Shown here: positions 1 to 8,109 of the stretch, in pieces
Numbering within the stretch: the first letter of the stretch is position 1
Layout of the letters: every line of letters begins with the position of its first letter
Assembly: GCF_050389775.1 (NCBI RefSeq)
Contig: NZ_CP177144.1
Coordinates: 806,001-870,000 of the forward strand
Direction: 5' to 3'
Length of the DNA: 64,000 nucleotides
Source: Marinibacterium sp050389775
Lineage (GTDB): Bacteria; Pseudomonadota; Alphaproteobacteria; Rhodobacterales; Rhodobacteraceae
Notes under the pieces: model-generated
Database searches by the model: none
What the model saw: the letters and a program-made list of their open reading frames with translations, nothing else
Told to the model about the DNA's origin: nothing
Position numbers and translations under genes: made by a program

Positions 1-681
1 AATGATGCGCAACAGGTTGCGGGCATAAAGCGCCCGGGCCTGGCGGGGAATGTCGCTGCCCGGAAAGCGCAGGCCCAGGTAGGGCGTCTGGCCGGGGTCG
101 AGCGCCTCGGCGATGACCGTGCCGGTGTCGTCCTCGTTGAAGCGATAGACCATCACCCGGCGGAATTCGGTCAGCGCCTTCAGGCCCCGGGCGGCCTCGC
201 GGGCCATGCGGTCGATGTCGTCATGGCGCTGGATGCGGCCGATCAGGGCGCGGACCATCTCGTTGTCGTCGCCGTGGCGATCGGTCCGGGGCGCGCTGCG
301 TTCGAATTCAAAGATATACAGCCGGCCGCTGCGATGGATCGACACGTCATGGGCCACGCCATCGCCGGCGACATCCAGCCCGAACAGCCGGGCCACGGCG
401 TCGTCGTGGGTCAGCATCTGGAGCCGCGAGCGCAGGTCGTGCACGGTGCGGGGCGGCATCAGGTCGATCATCGACTGGCCGATGATATCGTCCGGGCCCC
501 GGCCCAGCAGGTCGCCGATATTGGCCGAGGCATGGGCCACGATCCAATCCGCCGACACGGCCATCAGCATGCCGAAGGGCTGGACCTGTCCGATGATGTG
601 AATGGGCTCGCGGTCGCAATTGGTAAGATCGACCGCCTGTGCGCCGGCGCTGGTCCGGTCGGTATCCGTGTGAGAGCTCAT
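1..681 (-). CDS. bphP: Bacteriophytochrome, N-terminal part (cut by window edge)
   Basis: The frame is open from an ATG at 681 to the window edge and gives 227 residues, so the C-terminal signalling module is not visible. Bacteriophytochromes are red/far-red light sensors that bind biliverdin covalently and usually signal through a histidine kinase. Visible here: a PAS-like start with Cys22 in the context NCDREPIHIIGQVQPFG, the known biliverdin attachment position; a PAS core to about residue 120; and the start of the GAF domain with the chromophore-pocket signature FPGSDIPRQARALYARN near residues 207-222. The gene follows a heme oxygenase by 34 bases on the same strand, which would make the chromophore. 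No strong ribosome binding site precedes the ATG, but the Cys22 spacing fits the family. Whether the output domain is a kinase cannot be told. Confidence 0.88.
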   Translation of the reverse strand, partial: MSSHTDTDRTSAGAQAVDLTNCDREPIHIIGQVQPFGMLMAVSADWIVAHASANIGDLLGRGPDDIIGQSMIDLMPPRTVHDLRSRLQMLTHDDAVARLFGLDVAGDGVAHDVSIHRSGRLYIFEFERSAPRTDRHGDDNEMVRALIGRIQRHDDIDRMAREAARGLKALTEFRRVMVYRFNEDDTGTVIAEALDPGQTPYLGLRFPGSDIPRQARALYARNLLRII

Positions 682-715
682 TGTCGTGTGTCGGCCAAGG
701 GGTATCCGTGAGAGG

Positions 716-1246
716 TCAGAAGTAAGCGCCTTCGATGAATAGACCGAAGATCAGCCGGCTGTCATCAATTGCGCGATCTGCCGTGGCGCCGGTTGCGGGC
801 ATGCCGCCGGCCTGGTCGCAAAACCGCTTCCAGGCATCGATTTCGGGCTCTGTGCCAAAGGTCTGCGTGGCGCGCCGGACCAGCGGATCGGTGGCCGAGG
901 CCCATTGGCGCTGTTGTATCCGCGCGCCCAGGCGCGAGCCGTAGACGACGTAGTCGATGGCCAGGGCCGACAGGCTGTCGCGCAGGGGCGCGGCCCGGGG
1001 CAGGGGAAGCCGGCCCAGAACGGCCAGGTCGGTGCGCATGCGCCGCGACAGGTCGGCGGCCACCCGGGCGCTGGCGGCCTGGGTGCCGGCCAGCGCCGCA
1101 AAGCCCCGTTCGTTGACCTGCAGGAACCGGCCCAGCCCGTCGGCCCGGCGCAGGTCATAGGTGTCGAGCATCGCGTCGAGGGACTTGTGCGCCTCTGCCG
1201 TATCCTGGCGCAGGCGGTCCCTGAGGGAGGCGGGCGCGGCGTTCAT
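716..1246 (-). CDS. Biliverdin-producing heme oxygenase
   Basis: A 176-residue protein of the bacterial heme oxygenase fold, which opens heme to biliverdin, iron and CO using reduced ferredoxin or a similar donor. The N-terminal segment contains AEAHKSLDAML with His20 as the likely proximal heme ligand. The middle has YVVYGSRLGARI, matching the distal helix with its Gly-rich kink (the family pattern is Y-x-x-x-G-x-x-x-G). The C-terminus ends in LIFGLFIEGAYF. I chose the ATG at 1246 rather than an upstream in-frame ATG at 1414 because the extra 56 residues look like intergenic sequence and lie before the conserved core. It is immediately upstream of the bacteriophytochrome gene and very likely co-transcribed, which points to chromophore supply rather than iron acquisition. 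Confidence 0.85.
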   Translation of the reverse strand: MNAAPASLRDRLRQDTAEAHKSLDAMLDTYDLRRADGLGRFLQVNERGFAALAGTQAASARVAADLSRRMRTDLAVLGRLPLPRAAPLRDSLSALAIDYVVYGSRLGARIQQRQWASATDPLVRRATQTFGTEPEIDAWKRFCDQAGGMPATGATADRAIDDSRLIFGLFIEGAYF

Positions 1247-1671
1247 GTCGTCGGGCGTCAAGCGTGTCTCCGGGGAACGGCGGCCGGTTGGCCAGTTGTG
1301 GGGCATGCCATGCACACGGCAATGTGAAGATTGTAATCTGTGACACAGACCGGTCCAGAGCGGCGGCGAAATTCCGCCCGGAAACCGTGGCATCTCAGGC
1401 ACGTTTCCCGCCACTTAAGGCCCTGTTAACCAAAAGAAAGGGCCAAGATGGATGGAGGGGTGGAAATGATATACCATCTTTCGCCCCAAAGGTCTTCTGG
1501 CGCGTTCTTTCATAGGGTTGGGCCGGTCGGTCGACGCCGAATGGCGTCACCCCGGCGCGGCTATTGCAAGCCCGACCATTGCGACCCGCCCCGTGCCGCC
1601 CCGCCTCGTGGCGACCCGCCCCGAGGGTGAACCCGGGCCGGCCGGCGGCCGCCCCAGATGCGCCGGTGTGA
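1247..1671. other. Intergenic region upstream of the heme oxygenase gene
   Basis: This 425-base gap lies between the end of the epimerase gene and the heme oxygenase start. It holds a 13-base inverted repeat at 1337-1349 (TCTGTGACACAGA), next to TACAAT on the minus strand (complement of 1330-1335), a plausible -10 element for the heme oxygenase-phytochrome unit. A weak stem (1419-1424 with 1439-1444) and two copies of GCGACCCGCCCC near 1578-1625 are also present. I see no gene here. The promoter reading is inference from position and base pattern only. Confidence 0.4.
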
Positions 1672-2568
1672 TCAGCTTGGCGATGGCGCGACGTATGTCC
1701 GCCAATCGTGCTCCTCTTGGAAACCCAGCATCTCGCGGATCTTGCGGTTGGAAAACAGCGCCTCGTGTTCGCCCAGCTCGCGGGTGACGGGCACGCCGGG
1801 AAAGAACCGGGCCAGGATCTCGGTATTGGGAATGTCGACCGAATTGGTGTCGTTGCCCGCGTTGAACACCTGGAACCCCAGCCCGTCGGTAGCCAGGCAG
1901 CGATCGACGATCTGGCCCAGGTCGCGGGCGTCGATATAGCAAAACAGGTTGCGCCGGCGCACGCCGGGATCGGCAAAGAAGCCCGGGAAGAGATCGTATT
2001 CGTCGGGTTCGATCACGTTGCCGATGCGCAGGGCATAGATGTCGGCCCCCGAGCGGCGCTGGAAGCTGCGGGCGGTGACCTCGTTGACGACCTTGGACAG
2101 GCCGTAGCTGTCCATCGGGTTGACGTCGTACGCCTCGTCGACGGGCAGGTAATCGGGGTCGACCGTGCCATCGGCGAAACAGACGCCATAGGTCGTTTCC
2201 GACGAGGCGATGACAACCTTGCGGATGCCCAGTTTCACCGCCGCCTCGATCACGTTGTAGGTGCCGATCGTGTTGACGCGATAGGTCTCCTGGTCGGGAG
2301 CGATCAGGATGCGCGGGATCGCCGCGAAATGCACCACGGCATCGAAACGCGGCACGCCGGTGCCCGGCTCAAGCTCGTCGAAATCGGCATAGCTGGTGAG
2401 GACGTTGAACATCGACCCGCTGTCGGTGATGTCGGCCGTCAGGTTGTCGATGCCCGGCTCGTCCAGCGGGGTCAGATCGACATTCACGACCCGGTGGCCC
2501 CGGTCGCGCAGGTAACGGCAGACGTGGCGGCCGGCCTTGCCGGACCCGCCTGTGAACAGGATGCGCAT
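1672..2568 (-). CDS. NAD(P)-dependent epimerase/dehydratase (extended SDR)
   Basis: A 298-residue extended short-chain dehydrogenase/reductase of the nucleotide-sugar epimerase/dehydratase superfamily. The nucleotide-binding loop is TGGSGKAG at residues 6-13, the active-site pattern is ASSETTYG (about 121-128) and Y155-x-x-x-K159 in SYGLSKVVNE. These enzymes oxidise or epimerise sugar or uronate substrates, but the substrate cannot be read from the sequence. The gene lies 81 bases downstream of a GntR/FCD regulator on the same strand, which suggests a regulated sugar-acid or aldonate function. It starts with MRILFTGGSG, preceded by GGGAGGAACAC on the coding strand, a good ribosome binding site. 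The specific activity (for example uronate dehydrogenase versus UDP-sugar epimerase) is left open. Confidence 0.8.
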   Translation of the reverse strand: MRILFTGGSGKAGRHVCRYLRDRGHRVVNVDLTPLDEPGIDNLTADITDSGSMFNVLTSYADFDELEPGTGVPRFDAVVHFAAIPRILIAPDQETYRVNTIGTYNVIEAAVKLGIRKVVIASSETTYGVCFADGTVDPDYLPVDEAYDVNPMDSYGLSKVVNEVTARSFQRRSGADIYALRIGNVIEPDEYDLFPGFFADPGVRRRNLFCYIDARDLGQIVDRCLATDGLGFQVFNAGNDTNSVDIPNTEILARFFPGVPVTRELGEHEALFSNRKIREMLGFQEEHDWRTYVAPSPS

Positions 2569-2649
2569 GTGTTCCTCCCTTGCCCGGGTGCGCCCCGGGC
2601 CGTTGCGCCGGCAAGGTGACGGGGCCGGGCGGCGGGCGCAAGGGGGCGG

Positions 2650-3294
2650 TCAGGGATTGGCGCGGAACTGGCGCAGGCGGGCGCGGTGGCCGGCTTCGAT
2701 ATGGGCGCGCATGGCGGTTTCGGCGGTGCTGCCGTCGCGGGCGCGCAGGGCGTCGATGACCCGGTCGTGTTCGGCGATGGCCTCGGCGGCCCGGGCGGCT
2801 TCTTCCATCGTCGAGGGCCCGAGGATCAGCAGCGTCTTGTAGACCGCCTCGACCGCCCGGACGAGGTATCGGTTGCGCGCGGCTTCCAGCAGCACGGCAT
2901 GGAACTGGCGGTTGGCCTCCTGCAGGGGGATCACATCGGCCTGCACGCGGCGCATCTCGTCGTTGATCGCCTCCAGCTCGGCCAGCTCGATGTCGGACGC
3001 CGCCCGGGCAGCGAACCGCGCGGCGGTGCCTTCGAGCACGGCGCGCATCTCGTAAAGCTCGCTGACCTCGCGGTAATCCAGCTTGCGCATCGTCGCGCCG
3101 ACGCGCGGCACATGGGTGACCAGCCCGTCGGATTCCAGCTGGCGGATGGCCTCGCGCACGGGCGTGCGCGACAGGCCCAGCCGGTTGGCCAGGTCGGTTT
3201 CGGTCAGCCGGTCGCCGGGCCGGACATGGCCGGCCTTGATGTCCTCGATCAGCCGGGCATAGGCCTCGCGCCCCTGGCCGCTGGTCTCTGTCAT
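2650..3294 (-). CDS. GntR-family regulator, FCD subfamily
   Basis: A 214-residue transcription factor. Residues about 8-70 form the winged-helix DNA-binding domain (RLIEDIKAGHVRPGDRL, then LGLSRTPVREAIRQLESDGLV, the standard GntR recognition-helix region). Residues about 80-205 form the all-helical FCD ligand domain with the metal-binding histidines in FHAVLLEAA, EHDRVIDAL and AHIEAGH. FCD regulators typically respond to organic acids or sugar acids. I chose the ATG at 3294 (MTETSGQ) over the one at 3330 because the longer start adds a region containing what looks like the promoter. It is divergent from the AbrB-type membrane protein gene at 3421, and GTATAC-type operator sequences lie between them, so it probably controls itself and perhaps that transporter and the downstream epimerase. 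Confidence 0.85.
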   Translation of the reverse strand: MTETSGQGREAYARLIEDIKAGHVRPGDRLTETDLANRLGLSRTPVREAIRQLESDGLVTHVPRVGATMRKLDYREVSELYEMRAVLEGTAARFAARAASDIELAELEAINDEMRRVQADVIPLQEANRQFHAVLLEAARNRYLVRAVEAVYKTLLILGPSTMEEAARAAEAIAEHDRVIDALRARDGSTAETAMRAHIEAGHRARLRQFRANP

Positions 3295-3329
3295 GCGCCT
3301 GCCCCCATTGTGCAGTCCCCCTCTTTCCA

Positions 3330-3360
3330 TTTGGTATACATTTGGATACAGACGTATTCA
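3330..3360. promoter_or_regulatory. Candidate GntR/FCD operators in the divergent promoter region
   Basis: The GntR-to-AbrB intergenic region contains TTGGTATACATTTG (3331-3344) with a perfect GTATAC centre, followed after a few bases by GGATAC (3345-3350) and GTATTC (3354-3359). FCD-type GntR proteins commonly bind palindromes built around GTATAC, so these are good candidates for autoregulation. The assignment is inference from the motif and from the adjacent regulator gene. Confidence 0.5.
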
Positions 3361-3420
3361 AGCATTCCCGCGTTGTCCCTCTTCTGATTCCGGTGCGACG
3401 ATTCCCATGACACTCTTCCC

Positions 3421-4590
3421 ATGCTGACCAACCTGTCTCCCAATATCCGCCGTGGCCTGACAATCGCGCTGGCCGCTCTTGGCGTCTGCCTGTTCAAGGC
3501 GCTGTCGCTGCCCCTGCCGTTCCTCTTCGGCCCGATGTTCGCCTGTCTTGTCGCCGCCCTGGCCGGGGTGCCCCTGAAGGGGCTGGGCCAGGTCGGCGTG
3601 GCCTTTCGCACCATCCTGGGCGTGGCCGTCGGCGCGTCGATCACGCCCGATGTCATCGCCCGGCTGCCCCAGATGGCCCTGTCGGTCTCGCTGATCCCGG
3701 TCTACATCGCCGTCATCGCACTGGTCGGCGTGCCCTTCTTCCGCAAGGTCTATCGCTTTGACTGGCCGACCTCGTGGTACGCGGCCATGCCCGGCGGGCT
3801 GCAGGACATGGTGATCTTTGGCACCGAGGCCGGGGGCAACATGCGCGCCCTGTCGCTGATCCATGCCACCCGGGTGCTGATCATCGTGACCGTTGCGCCG
3901 GTCATCCTGACCCGGGGGTTCGGCGTGTCGCTGACCAATCCCATCGGCGCCCCGATCGCCAGCCTGCCGCTGTCGGAAATGGCCCTGATGGCCGTGGCCG
4001 CGATCGTCGGCTGGAAGGGTGGCGAGCGGATCGGGCTGTTCGGCGCGTCGATCCTGGGCCCGATGATCGTGACGGCCGTGCTGTCGCTGGCCGGCCTGAT
4101 CCATGCCCGGCCGCCGGCCGAGGCCATTGTTGCCGCGCAATTCGTCATCGGCATGGGCATCGGCGTGGGCTATGTGGGCGTGACCCTGGTCGAGCTGCGC
4201 CGGGTGGTCAGCGCCGGGGTGCTCTTTGTGCTGCTGCTGGCCGTGCTGGCCTTTGTCTTTACCGAGATCGTCGTGCAGCTGGGCCTGGCCCATCCGGTCG
4301 AAGGTTTCCTGGCCTTCGCGCCGGGCGGGCAGGCCGAGATGACCGTGCTGTCGATCATCGCCGGGGCCGACTTGGGCTTTGTCATCGTGCACCATCTCAC
4401 GCGGATCCTGCTGGTCATCACCGGCGCACCGCTGGCCGCCCGGCTGATGCGGGTGAAGGACGGCGGGCCGGATGGCGGATCGGACGGGGGACCAGACGGG
4501 GGGCCAGACGGGGGCGGGACCGGCAAGGATGCCGGTGCGGACCCGGGCCGCAGGAATGGCAAGGATGGCGGCGGAGGCGGGAGCGGCTAG
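3421..4590 (+). CDS. AbrB-family membrane protein with a Gly/Asp-rich repeat tail
   Basis: A 389-residue multi-spanning inner-membrane protein of the duplicated AbrB/ammonia-monooxygenase-like family. About ten hydrophobic segments run from residue 12 to 340, arranged as two related halves: LPLPFLFGPMFACLV with PGGLQDMVIFG in the first and IGLFGASILGPMIVT with APGGQAEMTVL in the second. The function of this family is poorly defined; transport of a small organic compound is the usual guess. The odd part is the tail, residues about 345-389, made of five DGGP-type tetrapeptides (4459-4518) and a further Gly/Lys/Asp stretch, absent from the normal fold. It is divergent from the GntR regulator, whose operators lie in the shared promoter region. 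Confidence 0.78.
   Translation: MLTNLSPNIRRGLTIALAALGVCLFKALSLPLPFLFGPMFACLVAALAGVPLKGLGQVGVAFRTILGVAVGASITPDVIARLPQMALSVSLIPVYIAVIALVGVPFFRKVYRFDWPTSWYAAMPGGLQDMVIFGTEAGGNMRALSLIHATRVLIIVTVAPVILTRGFGVSLTNPIGAPIASLPLSEMALMAVAAIVGWKGGERIGLFGASILGPMIVTAVLSLAGLIHARPPAEAIVAAQFVIGMGIGVGYVGVTLVELRRVVSAGVLFVLLLAVLAFVFTEIVVQLGLAHPVEGFLAFAPGGQAEMTVLSIIAGADLGFVIVHHLTRILLVITGAPLAARLMRVKDGGPDGGSDGGPDGGPDGGGTGKDAGADPGRRNGKDGGGGGSG
4459..4518 (+). repeat. 12-bp tandem repeat encoding DGGP units
   Basis: Five consecutive 12-base units encode D-G-G-P, D-G-G-S, D-G-G-P, D-G-G-P and D-G-G-G at the C-terminus of the AbrB-type protein. Related low-complexity sequence (GGCAAGGATGGC, GGCCGGAGCGGCC, GGCCAGAGCGGC) continues past the stop codon to about 4680, so the repeat seems to have grown as DNA rather than under protein selection. 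Confidence 0.75.
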
Positions 4591-4911
4591 ACCAGCACGG
4601 ACAATGGCCGCGGCCGGAGCGGCCAAAGCGCCAAGGACGACGGCCGGAACCGGGGAGGCCAGAGCGGCAAGGATGGCGCCCCGACGCGCCAGGATACCAA
4701 CGGGAACCGGGGCGGCCCCTGACCGGCCCGCATCCACCATCCGCGTCATCCGGTGCCCGATGATGGAGCCCCGACCCGCAGCGGAACGCCCCCGCGCCGG
4801 AGAATGCCCCTGACAGGTCGCATCCGAAATTGACCGCCCTGCCGGTCCCATAGAGGAGTGTTGCGGAACTGCGCCGCGGCGCAGCATAGAGGCATCTCAG
4901 GGAAACCCCAC
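4591..4911. other. Low-complexity intergenic region before purU
   Basis: The first ~100 bases continue the degenerate repeat of the AbrB tail. The rest is GC-rich with no coding signal. A perfect 16-base palindrome CTGCGCCGCGGCGCAG sits at 4869-4884, 28 bases before the purU start, and could fold in the leader mRNA. I could not match this leader to a tetrahydrofolate or glycine riboswitch consensus. Confidence 0.5.
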
Positions 4912-5796
4912 ATGACGACCTTCGTTCTTACCGTCCAGTGCCCGTCGAAACGCGGCATCGTTGCCGCCATCTCGGGATTCCTGGCCGACCAGGGCTGCAA
5001 CATCACCGATGCCGCCCAGTTCGACGACACCGAGACCGGCCGGTTCTTCACGCGCATCACCTGCACGCCCGAAACCGGGGCCACGCTGGACGGCCTGCGC
5101 GCGGGTTTTGCCCCCACGGCCGAGGCCTTTGACATGGAATGGGGTATCCATGATGCGGCCGAGCGGATGAAGGTCCTGGTCATGGTGTCGAACTTCGGCC
5201 ATTGCCTGAACGACCTGCTGTACCGCTGGCGCATCGGCGCGCTGCCGGTCGACATCGTCGGCGTAGTGTCGAACCACCTGACCTACCAGAAGCTGGTCGT
5301 GAACCACGACATCCCTTTCCACCAGATCGCCGTGACCAAGGAAAACAAGCCCGAGGCCGAAGCCCGGCTGTTGCAGGTCGTCGAGGATTCGGGCGCCGAA
5401 CTGGTCGTCCTGGCGCGCTACATGCAGATCCTCAGCGACGGGCTGTGCCAGAAGATGTCGGGGCGGATCATCAACATACACCATTCCTTCCTGCCGTCCT
5501 TCAAGGGCGCAAACCCCTACAAGCAGGCCTATGAACGGGGGGTCAAGCTGATCGGGGCCACGGCGCATTACGTCACCGCCGACCTCGACGAAGGGCCGAT
5601 CATCGAACAGGACACCGTGCGCGTGACCCATGCCCAGAGCGCGTCGGACTACGTTTCGCTGGGCCGCGATGTCGAGGCCCAGGTGCTGGCCCGGGCGGTG
5701 CATGCCCATATCCACCGGCGCTGTTTCCTCAATGACGACAAGACGGTGGTCTTTCCGGCCAGCCCCGGATCCTACGCCTCGGAACGGATGGGCTGA
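4912..5796 (+). CDS. purU: Formyltetrahydrofolate deformylase
   Basis: A 294-residue enzyme that hydrolyses 10-formyl-tetrahydrofolate to formate and tetrahydrofolate, balancing one-carbon pools. Residues 3-80 form an ACT regulatory domain (FVLTVQCPSKRGIVAAISGF). Residues about 88-290 form the formyltransferase-like domain with MVSNFGHCLNDLLYRW, and the catalytic set N188, H190 (INIHHSFLPSFKGA) and D226 (DLDEGPII). The ATG at 4912 is chosen over one 54 bases upstream because it starts at the ACT domain and has AGGGAAA in front. The gene stands alone and converges on the OmpA-family gene, with a shared terminator between them. Confidence 0.95.
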   Translation: MTTFVLTVQCPSKRGIVAAISGFLADQGCNITDAAQFDDTETGRFFTRITCTPETGATLDGLRAGFAPTAEAFDMEWGIHDAAERMKVLVMVSNFGHCLNDLLYRWRIGALPVDIVGVVSNHLTYQKLVVNHDIPFHQIAVTKENKPEAEARLLQVVEDSGAELVVLARYMQILSDGLCQKMSGRIINIHHSFLPSFKGANPYKQAYERGVKLIGATAHYVTADLDEGPIIEQDTVRVTHAQSASDYVSLGRDVEAQVLARAVHAHIHRRCFLNDDKTVVFPASPGSYASERMG

Positions 5797-5848
5797 GCCT
5801 GATCCCTGTTCCGGTCGCCGGGCATGGGATGCATGGCGCAAGGCACGA

Positions 5849-5881
5849 AAAGGGCCGGTCCCCGCACGGGGCCGGCCCTTT
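5849..5881. terminator. Bidirectional terminator between purU and the OmpA-family gene
   Basis: A strong hairpin with arms AAGGGCCGG...CCCC and GGGGCCGGCCCTT (one bulged base) flanked by A's and T's on the two sides lies between two converging genes, as expected of a factor-independent terminator serving both. Confidence 0.75.
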
Positions 5882-5899
5882 CCCGTCATGCGGGCCGGG

Positions 5900-7636
5900 T
5901 CAGTAGAGCAGCCCGGTGATGTTGCGCACCGCGGCCCGGCGGTTGGCGCGTTCGTCGGTCAGCACGGCGACCTTCAGATCGGTCTCGCCATAGCCCTGGG
6001 TGATCAGGTTCTGCGGCGGCACGGCAAAATACTGGGTCAGCGCCAGGGCCACCGTTTCGGCCCGGCGGTCCGACAGGGCCAGGTTGTAGACCGCGCTGCC
6101 CACGGCATCGGTATGGCCTTCGATCAGGAACACCGTGTCGGGCTCCTTCTCGATGATCTCGCGCATCGACAGGCCCAGCTCGCTCAGCGCCTCGGCCTGG
6201 CTGGGCTGGATCGCCGCCGAGCCGGTGGCAAAGGTCACGGCGTCAAGTTCGACCTCGGGGGCCAGCCCGCGCACCTGCTTGTAGTCGCGCACCTGCTGCA
6301 GCGAGAACTTGCGGTTCACGTCGCGGGCCATCGCCTGTTGCAGCGCGGCTTCCAGTGCCTGCTGGTCCGACAGCGACGGGCCGTCCTGGCGGGCGGCCGT
6401 GGCCTCGGGCAGGCTGTCGAAATCGATCGGGTCGGCTTGCTGCGTGTCGTCGAACAGCACGACTTCCTCGCCATCGGACGCACGGATCATGCTGCGCCGC
6501 AGGACGGTGCCGTCGGCCGCGCGCACGGTGATGATCTGGCTGCCGTCCTCGTAGCTGATCGTCTCGCGGGTCGAGCCGTCCTGGTAGGTCTGGCTGGACA
6601 CCTGGGCCCCGGGCTGGGCCAGCAGCTCGTCGTCGTTCTTGAGCACCTTCAGCTCGCCGTCGCGCTCGACGACCACGCGGTCGCCGGTGTTGGACACGAC
6701 CTCGTCGCCATTGTTCAGCACGGTGCCGACAACCGCCGCGCCCAGGCCCAGCAGAAGGGCCTTTTCAAAGGTCGACAGCCCGTCGTCGTCTTCGGTCGCG
6801 GTGGGGGCGGTGTCGTTGACGGCCGTGTCGAAATCCTGGTCGGCCCGGCGCACGTCGCCTTCGGTCACGGTGCGGGTCTGGGCCTCGGCGGCCTCGGCCC
6901 GGGCGTCCTCGCGGGTGGCGGCGATGGCGGCCCGGCGTTCGGCCCGCACCTCGGCCAGCCGCTGGCGCTGTTCCTCGGTCATGCGCTGCTGGCCGGCCTC
7001 GCCGACAGGCGCGTCGGCGGGCACCGTGTCGGCGGCCTGCTGTTGCGGAGACGGGTTGGCCTGGGGTGCCGGGCTGGTTTCGGGAGCCTCGGCGGTCGGC
7101 TGGTCGTTCGGCTGGTCATCCGGCGCCGTGGGCGCGGCGGCCTGGCCGGCCGGCTCTGCGGCCGGAGCGGCGGGGGCGTCCGGCACGTCCGGGGTCTGGG
7201 CCTGCTGGGATTTGGCCTGGTTGGCGGGGGTATCGGGCGTTTCAGGGCTCACCGGCGCCGCGGCCTGACCCTCGGGCACCTCGTCCATCGCCCGGCCATC
7301 GGCCGTGGCCAGGGCCATGATCTCGTCCTGCACGGCCTGCGGCGCGCCGTCATAGGCGGCCTGCAACTGATCGCCGCCGCGTTCGATGCCCCGGCGGATG
7401 GCCGCAGCCGAGCAGGTCTGCACGTCGTCGGGCGCGGCCTGGATGCCCGAGGCCGGCGCGGTGATCAGCGACATCAGCTCGGCCGACAGCATGTTGGGAT
7501 TGTCGGCAACCGCGCCGGTCGGCGCGACGCAGGGGAAGGGGCGGCCGCTTTCCTGGGCCAGAATCGGGGCAGGGGCGGCCAGCGCCAGGCACAGGGCCAT
7601 CGTGGCTGTGGACGAGGTCAGGGCTCGGATGGTCAT
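5900..7636 (-). CDS. OmpA-family outer membrane/peptidoglycan-associated protein
   Basis: A 578-residue exported protein. Residues 1-28 are a signal peptide (MALCLALAAPAPILAQ at its end). Residues about 100-260 are Ala/Pro/Gln-rich low complexity, followed by a charged Ala/Arg segment (AEVRAERRAAIAATREDARA) that may be coiled coil. A beta-rich middle has the pattern YQDGSTRETISYEDGSQIITV. The last ~120 residues are a complete OmpA C-terminal peptidoglycan-binding domain (FLIEGHTDAVGS, LSDRRAETVA, GYGETDLKV, NRRAAVRNI). It likely links the outer membrane to peptidoglycan. The ATG at 7636 is supported by a perfect GGAGGA ribosome binding site and the signal peptide; longer starts run into the tRNA region. 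Confidence 0.85.
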   Translation of the reverse strand: MTIRALTSSTATMALCLALAAPAPILAQESGRPFPCVAPTGAVADNPNMLSAELMSLITAPASGIQAAPDDVQTCSAAAIRRGIERGGDQLQAAYDGAPQAVQDEIMALATADGRAMDEVPEGQAAAPVSPETPDTPANQAKSQQAQTPDVPDAPAAPAAEPAGQAAAPTAPDDQPNDQPTAEAPETSPAPQANPSPQQQAADTVPADAPVGEAGQQRMTEEQRQRLAEVRAERRAAIAATREDARAEAAEAQTRTVTEGDVRRADQDFDTAVNDTAPTATEDDDGLSTFEKALLLGLGAAVVGTVLNNGDEVVSNTGDRVVVERDGELKVLKNDDELLAQPGAQVSSQTYQDGSTRETISYEDGSQIITVRAADGTVLRRSMIRASDGEEVVLFDDTQQADPIDFDSLPEATAARQDGPSLSDQQALEAALQQAMARDVNRKFSLQQVRDYKQVRGLAPEVELDAVTFATGSAAIQPSQAEALSELGLSMREIIEKEPDTVFLIEGHTDAVGSAVYNLALSDRRAETVALALTQYFAVPPQNLITQGYGETDLKVAVLTDERANRRAAVRNITGLLY

Positions 7637-7789
7637 CGGGTCCTCCATCGGTCTTCGATTTCCCGTGCCCATCGCGGACACCGGTTCCCCGATAAACCCC
7701 CTGCCCCCCGTGCGGGTTCCGCCGCCCGGTCGCGCGCATCGGCGGATCGCCGCAGGGGCGCCCATGGTCAACCCATTGCCGGAAAAGGG

Positions 7790-7826
7790 AAAAGGCGCCG
7801 CGAACCCGAAGTTCGCGGCGCCTTTT
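7790..7826. terminator. Terminator downstream of tRNA-Leu
   Basis: A perfect 12-base-pair stem (GGCGCCGCGAAC at 7794-7805 with GTTCGCGGCGCC at 7811-7822) and a five-base loop, followed by a T run on the plus strand and by TTTTCC on the minus strand. Its position just past the tRNA 3' end makes it the tRNA terminator. Confidence 0.85.
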
Positions 7827-7843
7827 TCACAGCTCAGAGAGCT

Positions 7844-7928
7844 TGGTGCCCAGGAGAGGACTCGAACCTCCACGACCGAAGTCACTGGTACCTGAAACCA
7901 GCGCGTCTACCAATTCCGCCACCTGGGC
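7844..7928 (-). tRNA. tRNA-Leu (anticodon CAG)
   Basis: An 85-base tRNA gene on the minus strand. The acceptor stem GCCCAGG pairs with CCTGGGC, followed by the discriminator A and an encoded CCA end. The D arm (TGGCGGAATTGGTAGACGCG) is typical of leucine tRNA, the anticodon stem CTGGT/ACCAG carries the loop TTCAGGT with anticodon CAG, there is a long variable arm (TGACTTCGGTCG), and the T arm contains GGTTCGAGTCC. A strong terminator follows. Confidence 0.97.
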
Positions 7929-8109
7929 AGGTAACGTGAGACGTGCGTTTAAGGATGCTTGCGGGGGGTGTCAAACGGATTCGCAAAGGTTTTTTGAATA
8001 AGTTGACATCGAAGGTCCCGGACGCCCCGGGGGCGAGGCGAATTGCGCCTTGTTCACAAGGGCGGGCGGCGCTAATTCCAAGGGAAGTGCAGACAAAGGA
8101 GTTTCCCCC

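Noticed and set aside
1325..1350. PpsR/CrtJ-type site (TGT-N12-ACA) upstream of the heme oxygenase gene
   Set aside because: The TGT and ACA triplets present are spaced by 8 or 10 bases, not 12.
4800..4911. Tetrahydrofolate or glycine riboswitch before purU
   Set aside because: I found a palindrome but no match to the conserved core bases of either class.
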